64,000 bases of DNA from NCBI GenBank assembly GCA_905339295.1, contig CAJPFI010000040.1, positions 1 through 64,000 of the forward strand. Reading direction: 5' to 3'. This document shows positions 43,324 through 51,762 of this stretch, one piece after another. Source of the stretch: Burkholderiales bacterium. GTDB lineage: Bacteria > Pseudomonadota > Gammaproteobacteria > Burkholderiales > Casimicrobiaceae. Under the pieces are notes generated by a model, which did not search any database, was not told the DNA's origin, and worked only from the letters and a program-made list of their open reading frames with translations. A program made the position numbers and the translations under genes. Each line of letters opens with the position of its first letter. Positions within the stretch are counted from its first letter, which is position 1.

Positions 43324-43851
43324 TCACTTGAGCTTGACGTCGTCGCGCTTGACGAGCGCACCGGACGTCGGATCGAGGGTGACCGACGCGATCGCCGCGT
43401 CGGTCATCACCGTGACGGTCCAGTACACGCGCTTCGCCGGGCCGGTGCCGAAGGTCGTGAGACCGAGTCCGATGTCGCGCGCGGGAAGCGCGAGCGCCGC
43501 CTTGCGCGCGGCGTCGAGCGCCTTGTCGCTGTCCATCCAGCCGTCCCCGAGCGGATCGACCGAGGTGTTGCGGTTGACCTCGTCGACCTCGACCCTGGTG
43601 TCGCGCGCCGTGACGATCGCGCTCTTCTTCGCCTTCGGGCTGTAGACCGTGTAGAGCCACGAGCGCGCCGTGCCGTCGGGCTGCGCCGACAGCGTCGACA
43701 CATGGGTCAGCACCGCGTCGGGCTGCCATGCCTTCGACGCCGCCGTCACTTCCTTCAGCGCCGCTTTCGCCGTCGCGGCGGCGTGCGCCGACGCTGCGAC
43801 GGTCAGCGCGAGCGCGGCGGCGAGGACAAGAGGCAGCGAATGCCGTGACAT
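43324..43851 (-). CDS. exported protein of unknown function, first gene of the CsgG-linked operon
   Basis: This 175-residue protein has a signal peptide (cleavage near ASAHAA, about residue 25) and an alpha/beta domain: AWLYTVYSPKAK-like strand (SWLYTVYSPKAKKSAIV), VDEVNRNTSVDPLGDGWMDS and KRVYWTVTVMTDAAIASVTL. The alternation of helix and edge strands recalls PepSY-like domains, but the match is weak. It lies at the 5' end of six co-oriented genes. Confidence 0.8.
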   Translation of the reverse strand: MSRHSLPLVLAAALALTVAASAHAAATAKAALKEVTAASKAWQPDAVLTHVSTLSAQPDGTARSWLYTVYSPKAKKSAIVTARDTRVEVDEVNRNTSVDPLGDGWMDSDKALDAARKAALALPARDIGLGLTTFGTGPAKRVYWTVTVMTDAAIASVTLDPTSGALVKRDDVKLK

Positions 43852-43910
43852 GGTTCGGTCCTTCAAGGTGATGTCCTGCGCCGTCGCCCGTGTCGGCCCC
43901 GCGCGCCGCG

Positions 43911-44087
43911 CTAGCGCAGCCCGCGCGGGGGACGCCGCTCGTCGGCGGCGAGGCCCTGCAGGTAGCGGATCAGCTCGTCGAGATTGCCGAATTCCTGCCG
44001 TTGCCCGGCCCGCTCCAGCACCACGCGCCAGGTTCCGTCGCTGCGCATGAGGTCGACCTTCAACTCGTCGTCGCGCGGTACGTTCAC
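43911..44087 (-). CDS. small protein of unknown function (58 residues)
   Basis: The reading frame from GTG 44087, preceded by a GGGGGG run, gives a soluble 58-residue protein (DELKVDLMRSDGTWRVVLER then FGNLDELIRYLQGLA) that alternates strand and helix plausibly and uses G/C-ending codons. It lies 59 bases upstream of the six-gene operon on the same strand. No family is recognised; it could be a spurious frame. Confidence 0.5.
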   Translation of the reverse strand: MNVPRDDELKVDLMRSDGTWRVVLERAGQRQEFGNLDELIRYLQGLAADERRPPRGLR

Positions 44088-44255
44088 GTCGCCCCCCGGG
44101 ACCTGTCGTCCTCGCGGGCTCGCGCGGGCGGCCGGGCCGCCTCGCCCGGCCACGCGAGGATCCGGGCGCACCGTAGCCGACGAGGCGTTACAGGATCGTC
44201 ACACGGCGCGGCGCCCCGGCGATGCCGATGGAAGCAACGCGGCGCGCGCAGCGGA

Positions 44256-46976
44256 TCAGGACGGCAGCGCGTCCCGCTCGAACTGCCAGCGCGCGGCCGC
44301 GGCCGCGTCCCCGCATTCGCGCAGCCACCCGACCAGCGCGTCGATGAAGCCGCGCTGCAACGGCAGGCTGCCGATCTCGCGCGCCTCGCGGACGGCCGCC
44401 TCGAGATCGGCGATCGCCCGTTCGGCGTCGCCCGCTCGCCAGGCGAGTTCCGCGCGCGTGGAAAGGGTCAGCGCATGGCCGCGCCGGTAGCCCACGTGCT
44501 GCGTGGTCCGGAGCGCGGTGTCGCAGTAGCTCCTCGCCGTCGCGAGATCGCCGCGGTCGATGGCGCACTGGCAGAGCCAGTACGCGCAGTTGGCGAACTT
44601 GAGGGGCGCGTTCCCCTCGAACTGTTCGATCGCGATGCGCAGGTGCTCCTCGGCCTCCCCGATGCGCCCGAGCGCCTTCAGCGTGGCGCCGATCTCGAGC
44701 CGGAGGCTCGCATCGGCAAGCTCGCCGATCCGGCCGGAGAGCGCCCGCCGCGCGTCCTGCGCGATCGCCAGCGCCTCCACGTAGCGGTCGTGCTCGAACG
44801 CGTTCACGGACTGCTTGATCGCCAGCTCCGCGGCCAGGTCGGCGTCGTCCATCGTGGCGCCGACCGCGGCCATCGCGTCGAGCGCTGCCGCACGGCCCCC
44901 GTCGTCGCCCAGGTTGCGGAACAACTCGACGCGCGCGGAGTGCACGCGGAAGGCCTGAGCGCCGGCGGCGCCGTTCGCGATCGCCGCGTCGTATTCCGCG
45001 ATCGCCTCGCGGAGGGCGTGGACGCGGGCGGCGGCCTCCGCGGCGCGCACGCGATGCTCGATCGCTTCGTGCGGCCTGCCGCCCGACTCCAGGTGCCGGG
45101 CGATTTCGGCCGCGGGCGCGGCCGAGTGCGCCAGCGCGGCCGCGAGCCTCCGGTGCAGCAGCCTGCGGCGCTCGACGTTCAATGCGTCGTCGAGCGAGCG
45201 GCGGATCAGGTCGTGCGTGAAACGGTACCCGTTCGCGCCGGCCGCCACGACCTGCGCCTCGGTCGCACGATCGAGCGCATCGGCCACCTCCCACTCCGAG
45301 AGGGCGGTGCACGCGCCGATCCATTCGACCTCGAAGCGGTCCCCCGCCAGGCTCGCGGCCTCGAGCAACCGGCGCGGTCCGTCGCCGAGCCGGTCGATGC
45401 GGCGCAGCACGGCCTCGCGCACGCTCTTCGGGATCGGCAGCTCGCGGTAGTCCTCGGTGTCCTCGTCGTAGGGCGTCGACCAGGTGCCCGCTTCGCGCCG
45501 GAGCACGCCGGCACTGAACAGGTCGCGCAGCGATTCGATGATGAAGAGCGGATTGCCGTCGGTCGCCGCGTGGAGCCGGCGCGAGAACACCGTGGCGCCG
45601 GTGCTGCCCGAGAGCGCGCGTACGAGCACGAGCACGTCGGACTCGGTCAGCGGCGCGAGCGGGATGCGCATCAGGAGGCCGTCGCGATCGATCGATGCGA
45701 GCGCGGCGCGAACGCTCGCGTTGGTCGCGAGCTCGTCGCGCCGCGCGGCCGCGAGCAGGCGCGCGCGGTGCGCCCGGCGTACCACGTGCGCGACCAGTTC
45801 CGCGCTCGAGCCGTCGAACCAGTGCAGGTCGTCGAACAGGATCGAGCCGTCGCCCGTCGCCGTCAGCAGCGCGAGCGCCAGCCCCTCGAGGAAACGGCCG
45901 CGTGCCTCGGGCGCCGGCACGCCGCTGGCGACTTCGTCGTCGGCGAGGGCGGGAACCAGTCGCGCGACCTCGCCTCGCCAGACCGGATCGAGCAGCTCGA
46001 ACCAGCCCGGATCGTCCCGATACGCCTGCAGGAGCGCCTCGGCCACCGGGTAGAACGGCGTGTCACGCGAGATCTCGCGACCCTTGAGAACGAGCGCCTT
46101 GCCGTGCGCCGACGCGAACTCCGTCATCAGCCGGCTCTTGCCGAGCCCGGCCTCCCCTTCGACGAGCGCGAGCCGGCGGCCGGCCGCCTCGAGTTGCGAC
46201 CATGCGCAGTCGCGACCGATGAGCGGCGGCTGCAGTCCCACCGGGACGCCTTCGGCCATTGCCGCGGCGACGTCGACCGGATGGCGGATGCGCCGCGCCA
46301 GCGCGAGCGTCTCGGGCATCGGCTCGAGTCCGAGTTGCGTGCGCAGCAGCTCGCGGCAGCGCTCGAACTGCGCGAGCGCGCCTCCCCGGTCGCCCGACAG
46401 GTGAAGGAGCCGCATCGCGTCGCGATGCTGCGATTCCTGCAGCGGATCCGCGGCGAGCAGCGCGCGCACCCGGTCGAGCGCACCCTCGATGTCGCCGGCC
46501 GCTTCGCAACGCGCGGCCAGGCGCGCCGTCGATGCCCGCCACATCGCGGCGAGCGACTCGCGCTCGACCGCGAGCCAGCTCGCGAAGCCGGCCGCACCCC
46601 GGAGGTCCAGTCCGTCGAGCAGTTCGCCGCGATAGAGCCTCACCGCCTCCGCGTCGTCCCCGGTCGCGGCCGCCTGGCGAAACCGGTCCACGTCGACGTC
46701 CGCGCCCGGACGAAGCGCGAGCGCCTCGCCGTGCGAGTCGATCCACGGACCCGCGGGGGTCGCGTGCAGGCGATGGAGTTCCTGACGAAGATTGCGGCGC
46801 GCGTCCTCGTCGTCCTGGTCGCTCCACAGCAGCGATGCGATCCGGGAGCGTGCCGCCGGACCCGCGACCGCCAGGTAGGCCAGCAACGCGAGCGCCTTGC
46901 GCGTGGGCAACTCGACGACGGCGCCCGCCGCGACGCCCGGACGCCCGAGCAGCCGCAGCACCAGTGGCGTTTCCAC
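44256..46976 (-). CDS. BTAD/AAA/TPR transcriptional regulator (SARP-like)
   Basis: This protein of about 906 residues has an N-terminal OmpR-like DNA-binding region (LRLLGRPGVAAGAVVELPTR then RKALALLAYLAVAG), a BTAD helical domain (about residues 75-230), and an AAA/NACHT-like ATPase (Walker A EGEAGLGKSR near 275, Walker B SILFDDLHWFD near 382). A long C-terminal TPR region follows. The layout is that of large SARP/AfsR-like activators. GTG 46976 has GGAG five bases upstream; a TTG start at 47033 would add 19 residues. It is divergent from the MFS gene. Targets are unknown. Confidence 0.9.
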   Translation of the reverse strand: METPLVLRLLGRPGVAAGAVVELPTRKALALLAYLAVAGPAARSRIASLLWSDQDDEDARRNLRQELHRLHATPAGPWIDSHGEALALRPGADVDVDRFRQAAATGDDAEAVRLYRGELLDGLDLRGAAGFASWLAVERESLAAMWRASTARLAARCEAAGDIEGALDRVRALLAADPLQESQHRDAMRLLHLSGDRGGALAQFERCRELLRTQLGLEPMPETLALARRIRHPVDVAAAMAEGVPVGLQPPLIGRDCAWSQLEAAGRRLALVEGEAGLGKSRLMTEFASAHGKALVLKGREISRDTPFYPVAEALLQAYRDDPGWFELLDPVWRGEVARLVPALADDEVASGVPAPEARGRFLEGLALALLTATGDGSILFDDLHWFDGSSAELVAHVVRRAHRARLLAAARRDELATNASVRAALASIDRDGLLMRIPLAPLTESDVLVLVRALSGSTGATVFSRRLHAATDGNPLFIIESLRDLFSAGVLRREAGTWSTPYDEDTEDYRELPIPKSVREAVLRRIDRLGDGPRRLLEAASLAGDRFEVEWIGACTALSEWEVADALDRATEAQVVAAGANGYRFTHDLIRRSLDDALNVERRRLLHRRLAAALAHSAAPAAEIARHLESGGRPHEAIEHRVRAAEAAARVHALREAIAEYDAAIANGAAGAQAFRVHSARVELFRNLGDDGGRAAALDAMAAVGATMDDADLAAELAIKQSVNAFEHDRYVEALAIAQDARRALSGRIGELADASLRLEIGATLKALGRIGEAEEHLRIAIEQFEGNAPLKFANCAYWLCQCAIDRGDLATARSYCDTALRTTQHVGYRRGHALTLSTRAELAWRAGDAERAIADLEAAVREAREIGSLPLQRGFIDALVGWLRECGDAAAAARWQFERDALPS

Positions 46977-47147
46977 GCCGGACTCCGAGTTTGAGGCGTC
47001 TCGCGCGCCTCTTTCGTGGACCTCGAATGACAACCCGTTGCCTCACGCAGGAGTCTACGCCTGTCGGCTCGCGTACGAACCCGGCCGCCGCGCGCTCGCG
47101 CCTTGCCGGAGTACATTAGCGGGTCCGCGGTACTCTCGCGCCTGCCC

Positions 47148-48356
47148 ATGCCTCCCCCGCCCGCCGCGTCGACCGCCGCGACGAACGAGCACCACGCCGT
47201 GGCGAGCCACACCGGCGCGGTCGCGCTCCTGCTCAACGTCGCGCACGCGATCGATCACCTGATGCTGCTGGTGTTCGCGACCGCGGTCAGCGCGATCGCG
47301 GCCGAATTCGGCATCGCGCGCTGGGAGGACCTGATGCCGTACACGACCGGAGCGTTCGTTCTGTTCGGCATCGGCTCGCTGCCGGCCGGGCGCCTGGGCG
47401 ACCACTGGGGCCGCCGCGCGATGATGCTGGTGTTCTTCTTCGGGCTTGGCGCCTCGGCGTTCCTGGTCGCGCTGACCCAGTCGCCGTGGCAGCTCGCGAT
47501 CGCGCTGACCGTCATGGGCGCGTTCTCCGCGATCTACCATCCGGTCGGCATCCCGATGCTCGTCCAGGGCGCGGACAAGCCCGGTCGAGTCATCGGCGTG
47601 AACGGCCTCGCCGGCAACCTCGGCATCGCGCTGGCCGCGCTCCTGACCGGCGTCCTGGTCAAGTACGCCGGCTGGCGCGCGGCGTTCGTCGTGCCGGGAA
47701 TGCTGTCGATCGCGTGCGGCGTCGCGTTCGCGCTGGCCGCGCCGAGGGAAGCGGCGCCGCCGTCGAAGCGCGCCCCGAAGCAGGTCGACCTGCCCCCGTC
47801 GGTGCTCGCGCGCGTGTTCGGCGTGCTCGTCGTCACGTCGACCTGCGGCGCGTTGATCTTCAACTTCACGACCAACGGCAACGGCGAGCTCCTGCGCGAG
47901 CGGCTCGCGGCGATCACGCGCGATCCGGCGACGCTCGGCCTGATGCTCGCGGGCGTCTATGCGATCGCGTCGGTCGCGCAGGTCATCGTCGGGCGCCTGA
48001 TCGACCGCGTGCCGCTGAAGCACCTGTTCCTCGGCATCGTCGCGATGCAGATTCCGCTGTTCGCGCTCGCCGCGCACGCCGACGGGTGGGCGCTGTACGC
48101 GCTGGCGCTCGCGTTCATGATCGTCGTGTTCGGCGCGATCCCGTTCACCGACGCGCTGATCGTCCGTTATGTCGACGACCGCATGCGTTCGCGCGTCGCC
48201 GGCATGCGGCTCACGGTGGCGTTCGGCATCAGCGCGCTGGCGGTGTGGTTGCTGGGGCCGCTGGTCAAGGCGAACGGGTTCGCGTTCCTGCTCGGGCTGC
48301 TGGCGGCGATCGCCGCGGTCGCGGCAGCCGCCGTCACGCAGCTGCCCCGACGATAG
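47148..48356 (+). CDS. MFS transporter
   Basis: This 402-residue protein has 12 predicted membrane helices and the MFS loop motif between helices 2 and 3 (GRLGDHWGRRAMM, about residues 83-95), with a related segment in the second half (GRLIDRVPLKHLF). LLLNVAHAIDHLMLLVFATA at the start resembles fosmidomycin-resistance-type MFS proteins. It is a single gene divergent from the BTAD regulator, which might control it. The substrate is unknown. Confidence 0.9.
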   Translation: MPPPPAASTAATNEHHAVASHTGAVALLLNVAHAIDHLMLLVFATAVSAIAAEFGIARWEDLMPYTTGAFVLFGIGSLPAGRLGDHWGRRAMMLVFFFGLGASAFLVALTQSPWQLAIALTVMGAFSAIYHPVGIPMLVQGADKPGRVIGVNGLAGNLGIALAALLTGVLVKYAGWRAAFVVPGMLSIACGVAFALAAPREAAPPSKRAPKQVDLPPSVLARVFGVLVVTSTCGALIFNFTTNGNGELLRERLAAITRDPATLGLMLAGVYAIASVAQVIVGRLIDRVPLKHLFLGIVAMQIPLFALAAHADGWALYALALAFMIVVFGAIPFTDALIVRYVDDRMRSRVAGMRLTVAFGISALAVWLLGPLVKANGFAFLLGLLAAIAAVAAAAVTQLPRR

Positions 48357-48380
48357 ACGTCGCTTCCGCGCAGGCGCAGC

Positions 48381-48791
48381 TGTCGTTGCGCATGCACGCG
48401 GCGCAGTCGGCGAAGTGCCGGAAGTACTTCCAGGACGCCCACCTGGCCGCGCCAGTCGGCCCGGCGCGCGCGTGGCGGCGTCATCGCGACCACCGTCGGA
48501 CGGCACGAGGGCGCTGGGCTGCACGCCGATCGCCTGTTCGCTGGTGCAGGCCGCGAGCGATTTCGCGCCCGGCGCCTGTCAGCGCGTCATCGCGCCCGTC
48601 AGCGACGGCAGAAAGACCTGCCACGGCGACCCGGTGCCGGCGGCGAAGGTCTGGCGGCGAGCGGCATCGCCGTCCACACCGTGGGAGTCGTGGTCGACGG
48701 CGGCGAGGCGACCGTGTCGCGGCCGGCCGCGGTCATCCCTGCGACCGGAGGCGAGGCGTTCGAGATCAGGCCGCAACAGGCGGCCGGCTGA
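48381..48791 (+). pseudogene. possible frameshifted remnant of an unknown gene
   Basis: No single frame covers this stretch, but three consecutive segments on the plus strand look coding, each in another frame. The first (about 48390-48470) contains MHAAQSAKCRKYFQDAHLAA; the second (about 48505-48645) contains CSLVQAASDFAPGACQRVIA; the third (about 48645-48791) contains SGIAVHTVGVVVDGGEATVS and ends in TGA. Codon third positions stay G/C-rich in each. The family is not recognised. The rest of the 48357-48950 gap shows nothing that I can support. Confidence 0.35.
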
Positions 48792-48950
48792 GGCCTGTCG
48801 AGGGGGAAGCGGTAGTAAACGGAAGCGGCCATTCGCGTCGAGCGCAGGGCGCCGCCGTGCGGTGGTGGCACGCTCCACTGCAGACGGCGTCAACGCCGCA
48901 ATCGGCACGAACGGCAAGCCTGGCACGCTCGAATCCCACGTTGCGCGCCG

Positions 48951-49760
48951 CTATCGGCGGCACACGAGATTCATCTGTCGGGTCATCGCGCGCGTCGCCG
49001 TAGCCACGGTGGCGGCACCCTCGCCGCGGGCCTCGCCGACGAACGGGCCGCGCTTCGCGCCGCCGGTCACCTCGCTTGTCTCGGCCTCGATCCTCACGCG
49101 GCCGTCGCCGCGCACGATGCGGCCGCGCACGACGTGCTTCGCGGCGGCCGGCTCCGACGGTCGATGGTCGGCAGCGAGCGGAAGCGGGCATGCGGCGCGG
49201 TCGAGAAATACCGTGAACGCGGTGACGGGCTTGCCGCGGCCCGGAACTCCCGCGACGAGGTAGGCGAGACGCGGCGGCGACACGCCGCCTTTCGGCGGCG
49301 CCGGCGGCGGCCCGCCGAACCCGTCGGCAAGCCCGTCGCGGTCGGGGTTGGCGGGGGGCGGCCGCGAAACCGAGCCGGTGCCGCCGCGCGCCGGGTCCTT
49401 CGCAGGCGTCTGCTCCGGTCCGCAGTACGCATCGAAGGCGGGGCAGGAGTCCCTGAAGGAGCTGAATTTGAACTGCGCCTTGACCTTTTCGCAGAAGCCC
49501 GCCCGCTGCGCCCGCGGCAGACCCGCCAGCCGCTCTGCGCACGCGTCCTCGGCAAGGATGCCGGCACAGTCCTTGTCCATGTCGGCGAAGTTCACCGACC
49601 GGAGCGTGCCGCAGACGTAGCAACCGCATGCCTTCTTGCGGGTTCCGTACTTGTCCTCCGAATCGGATTGGGCCCATGGCGCGGTGAGCTGTCCGACCCA
49701 CAGCGCCATCGCCGCAAGCGCCAGGGCGACGGCCGGCGCCGGCCACTTCCTGTTCGACAT
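48951..49760 (-). CDS. Cys-rich exported protein of unknown function
   Basis: This 269-residue protein has a hydrophobic signal segment (about residues 9-30, ending TAPWAQS). An N-terminal Cys-rich domain follows (KKACGCYVCGTL, DKDCAGILAEDACAERL, FRDSCPAFDAYCGPEQ; eight or more cysteines by residue 115), then a Gly/Pro-rich linker and a beta-rich C-terminal domain of about 100 residues. The paired C-G-C-Y-V-C could bind metal or form disulfides. No family is recognised. It resembles the Cys-rich proteins near 38-43 kb in style but lacks their tail. Confidence 0.75.
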   Translation of the reverse strand: MSNRKWPAPAVALALAAMALWVGQLTAPWAQSDSEDKYGTRKKACGCYVCGTLRSVNFADMDKDCAGILAEDACAERLAGLPRAQRAGFCEKVKAQFKFSSFRDSCPAFDAYCGPEQTPAKDPARGGTGSVSRPPPANPDRDGLADGFGGPPPAPPKGGVSPPRLAYLVAGVPGRGKPVTAFTVFLDRAACPLPLAADHRPSEPAAAKHVVRGRIVRGDGRVRIEAETSEVTGGAKRGPFVGEARGEGAATVATATRAMTRQMNLVCRR

Positions 49761-50022
49761 GGCGGGAGACTCCTATCCCCGGCGAGGGCAAGCGCGCATG
49801 CGGGGCCGCGGGCAGACGAAGAGCCGGTCCCGTCGAGACGAAGACCAGCGCCCGTCGGCGCCGTCCTGCGCAGATTCTGTTCCCCGCCCGGAATGGTGTC
49901 CACGCTTCCGGCGATGGCGGGCAGGAGCGAGCCGGCGACATGCTCGGCACGCCGAAGACTCGCCGTTCGCGGCGCCGCGATTCCGATTCACCGCCGTTCC
50001 ACACGATCCGCCGCGCGTCACC

Positions 50023-50393
50023 GTGGAATCGCTCCAGGGGTTCATCGAGAACCACGGCCTGCTGGCCGTGCTCGTCGGCTGCCTGCTCGAAGGCGAGACC
50101 GTCCTCGTGCTGGCCGGGTTCGCCGCGCACATGGGCTACCTGTCGCTGCCCGAGGTCCCCGTCACGGCCGCGCTCGCGGGACTCGCCGGCGACCAGGCGC
50201 CGTACACGGCGGGCCGGCGCTGGGGCGAGGCACTGTTCGCGCGCGTCCCGGTGCTCGCGGCGCGCGTCCGAGTTGCTCGACCGCCACGGCGCACGGGCCG
50301 CGTTCGGCGTTCGCGGCGGCCGGAGCGATCGCGCTCGCGGCGGCGTTCGCCGTCCGCATGCGCGGACCTCGCCGCGAGCGCATGACGGCTTGA
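50023..50393 (+). pseudogene. DedA-family membrane protein pseudogene
   Basis: The frame from GTG 50023 reads SLQGFIENHGLLAVLVGCLL, LEGETVLVLAGFAAHMGYL and GDQAPYTAGRRWGEALFARV, a clear DedA N-terminal half. Near 50265 the frame shifts to ELLDRHGARAAFGVR, and near 50310 it shifts again to AAGAIALAAAFAVRMRG before a stop. About 80 residues normally found between the last two pieces are missing. The gene therefore carries two frameshifts and an internal deletion, and is almost certainly inactive unless the shifts are sequencing errors. Confidence 0.75.
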
Positions 50394-50447
50394 CGCGCAA
50401 TCACGAGAAGCGTCCGGCAGGCGCCGGACCCGCGAGCGGTTCGCGCT

Positions 50448-51065
50448 TCAATGCGGCGGGGCCAGTGCGCCGAGGTACGTGCGCACGTCGGGATCGGCGA
50501 CCAGCGACGCGTAGCCGTCGAACGGCGCGACGCGGCCGCGACGCACGAACAGGAACGACTCGCACGCCTCGCGCAGGATGTCGAGGTGCCAGGGCTCGTT
50601 CGGGTGCACGCACAGGAACACGAGGTTGCCCTCGCGTCGCAGGCGCGCGAAGAAGTCGAGCATGAAGCCGATGTACCCGTCCTGCAGCGCGAACTGCGGC
50701 TCGTCGAAGAGATGGACGCGCGGGCGATCGCGGCCGGCGCGCTCGAGCAGGAACGACGGCACGGTGCGCCGGAACGCCCGCACCTGGTAGGACTGGTGGT
50801 AATGGATCGCGAGGCGGTCGCGCTCGCGGTAGCGCACCTTGTGGATGTCCCGCCCGTCGACGCTCACGCGGCCTTCGGTCGGCACGTTGCTGCCGGTGAC
50901 GAGCTCGAACAGCGTCGTCTTGCCCGAGCCGTTCGGGCCGAGGAGGCCGATCGTGCGCGGCGCGTCGACCTCGAAGTCGGCCTCGAGCGTGAACGCGACG
51001 CGGCGCGGCCACCCGGGCGCGTAGTAGCGCTTGACCAGCCCGTCGACCTTCAGGAGCGACGCCAC
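50448..51065 (-). CDS. degenerate ABC-type ATPase attached to a Liv-type importer operon
   Basis: This 205-residue protein has a Walker A (GLLGPNGSGKTTLFELV, about residues 39-55), a Q-loop-like HYHQSYQ, a Walker B (RVHLFDEPQFAL) and a switch His (VHPNEPWH). The LSGGQ signature and most of the helical subdomain are missing, so it is about 30-40 residues shorter than LivF/LivG ATPases. It starts one base after the preceding ATPase gene ends, the last gene of the minus-strand operon. It may act as a regulatory or non-transport ATPase; this is inferred. Confidence 0.85.
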   Translation of the reverse strand: MASLLKVDGLVKRYYAPGWPRRVAFTLEADFEVDAPRTIGLLGPNGSGKTTLFELVTGSNVPTEGRVSVDGRDIHKVRYRERDRLAIHYHQSYQVRAFRRTVPSFLLERAGRDRPRVHLFDEPQFALQDGYIGFMLDFFARLRREGNLVFLCVHPNEPWHLDILREACESFLFVRRGRVAPFDGYASLVADPDVRTYLGALAPPH

Positions 51066-51066
51066 G

Positions 51067-51762
51067 TCATCCCCCCAGCCAGCGGCGGCGCTCGCTCGCG
51101 TCGGCGCGCAGGTCGGCCGCGGGCGCGCGATGGACGATTCGCCCGCCGCGCATCACCGCGACACGATCGGCGACCTCGAGGATCGTGCGCACGTTCTGGT
51201 CGACCACGAGCACGCCCACCCGCTGCGCGCGCAGCGTCGCGATGGCGCGCATGACGTCCTGCACGACCTTCGGCGCCAGCCCCTGCGACGGCTCGTCCAG
51301 CAGCACGACGCCCGGCGCGCCGACGAGCGCGCGCGAGATCGACACCATCTGCAGCTCGCCGCCGGACATGTTCTCGCATTCGCGCGGCAGCAGGTGCACG
51401 AGCGCCGGGAACAGCTCGCAGCAGCGCTCGACCGGCCACGCGGCGAAGCGCGTCCTGCGCTGGGCGATCGACAGGTTGCGCGCGGCGGTGAGCGACGGGA
51501 ACACGCGGCGGTCGTCCGGCACCCACGACAGCCCGCGCCGCGCGATCGCGTGCGTCGGCTCGCGCGTCACGTCGTCCCCGTCGAAGCGCACGGTGCCGCG
51601 CCGCGGCGGCGTGAGGCCCAGGATCGCGCGGAGCGTCGTCGTCTTGCCGGCGCCGTTCGGGCCGAGGAGCGCGACCACCTCGCCCGCGGCGACGTCGAGC
51701 GTGACGCCGAACAGCGCCTGCGTCTCGCCGTAGTAGACGTCGAGCGCGTCGATGCTCAGCAC
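51067..51762 (-). CDS. branched-chain amino acid-type ABC transporter ATPase (LivF family)
   Basis: This 231-residue ATPase has Walker A GPNGAGKTT (about residues 34-42), signature MSGGELQMVSISRALVG and Walker B VVLLDEPSQGLAPKV. The V-Y-Y-G-E-T-Q-A start and SQGLAP motif are typical of LivF. The GTG start at 51762 has GGAGG five bases upstream and overlaps the LivG-type gene by 7 bases. It powers uptake with the LivG-, LivM- and LivH-type partners found on both sides of the RpiR regulator. Confidence 0.94.
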   Translation of the reverse strand: MLSIDALDVYYGETQALFGVTLDVAAGEVVALLGPNGAGKTTTLRAILGLTPPRRGTVRFDGDDVTREPTHAIARRGLSWVPDDRRVFPSLTAARNLSIAQRRTRFAAWPVERCCELFPALVHLLPRECENMSGGELQMVSISRALVGAPGVVLLDEPSQGLAPKVVQDVMRAIATLRAQRVGVLVVDQNVRTILEVADRVAVMRGGRIVHRAPAADLRADASERRRWLGG

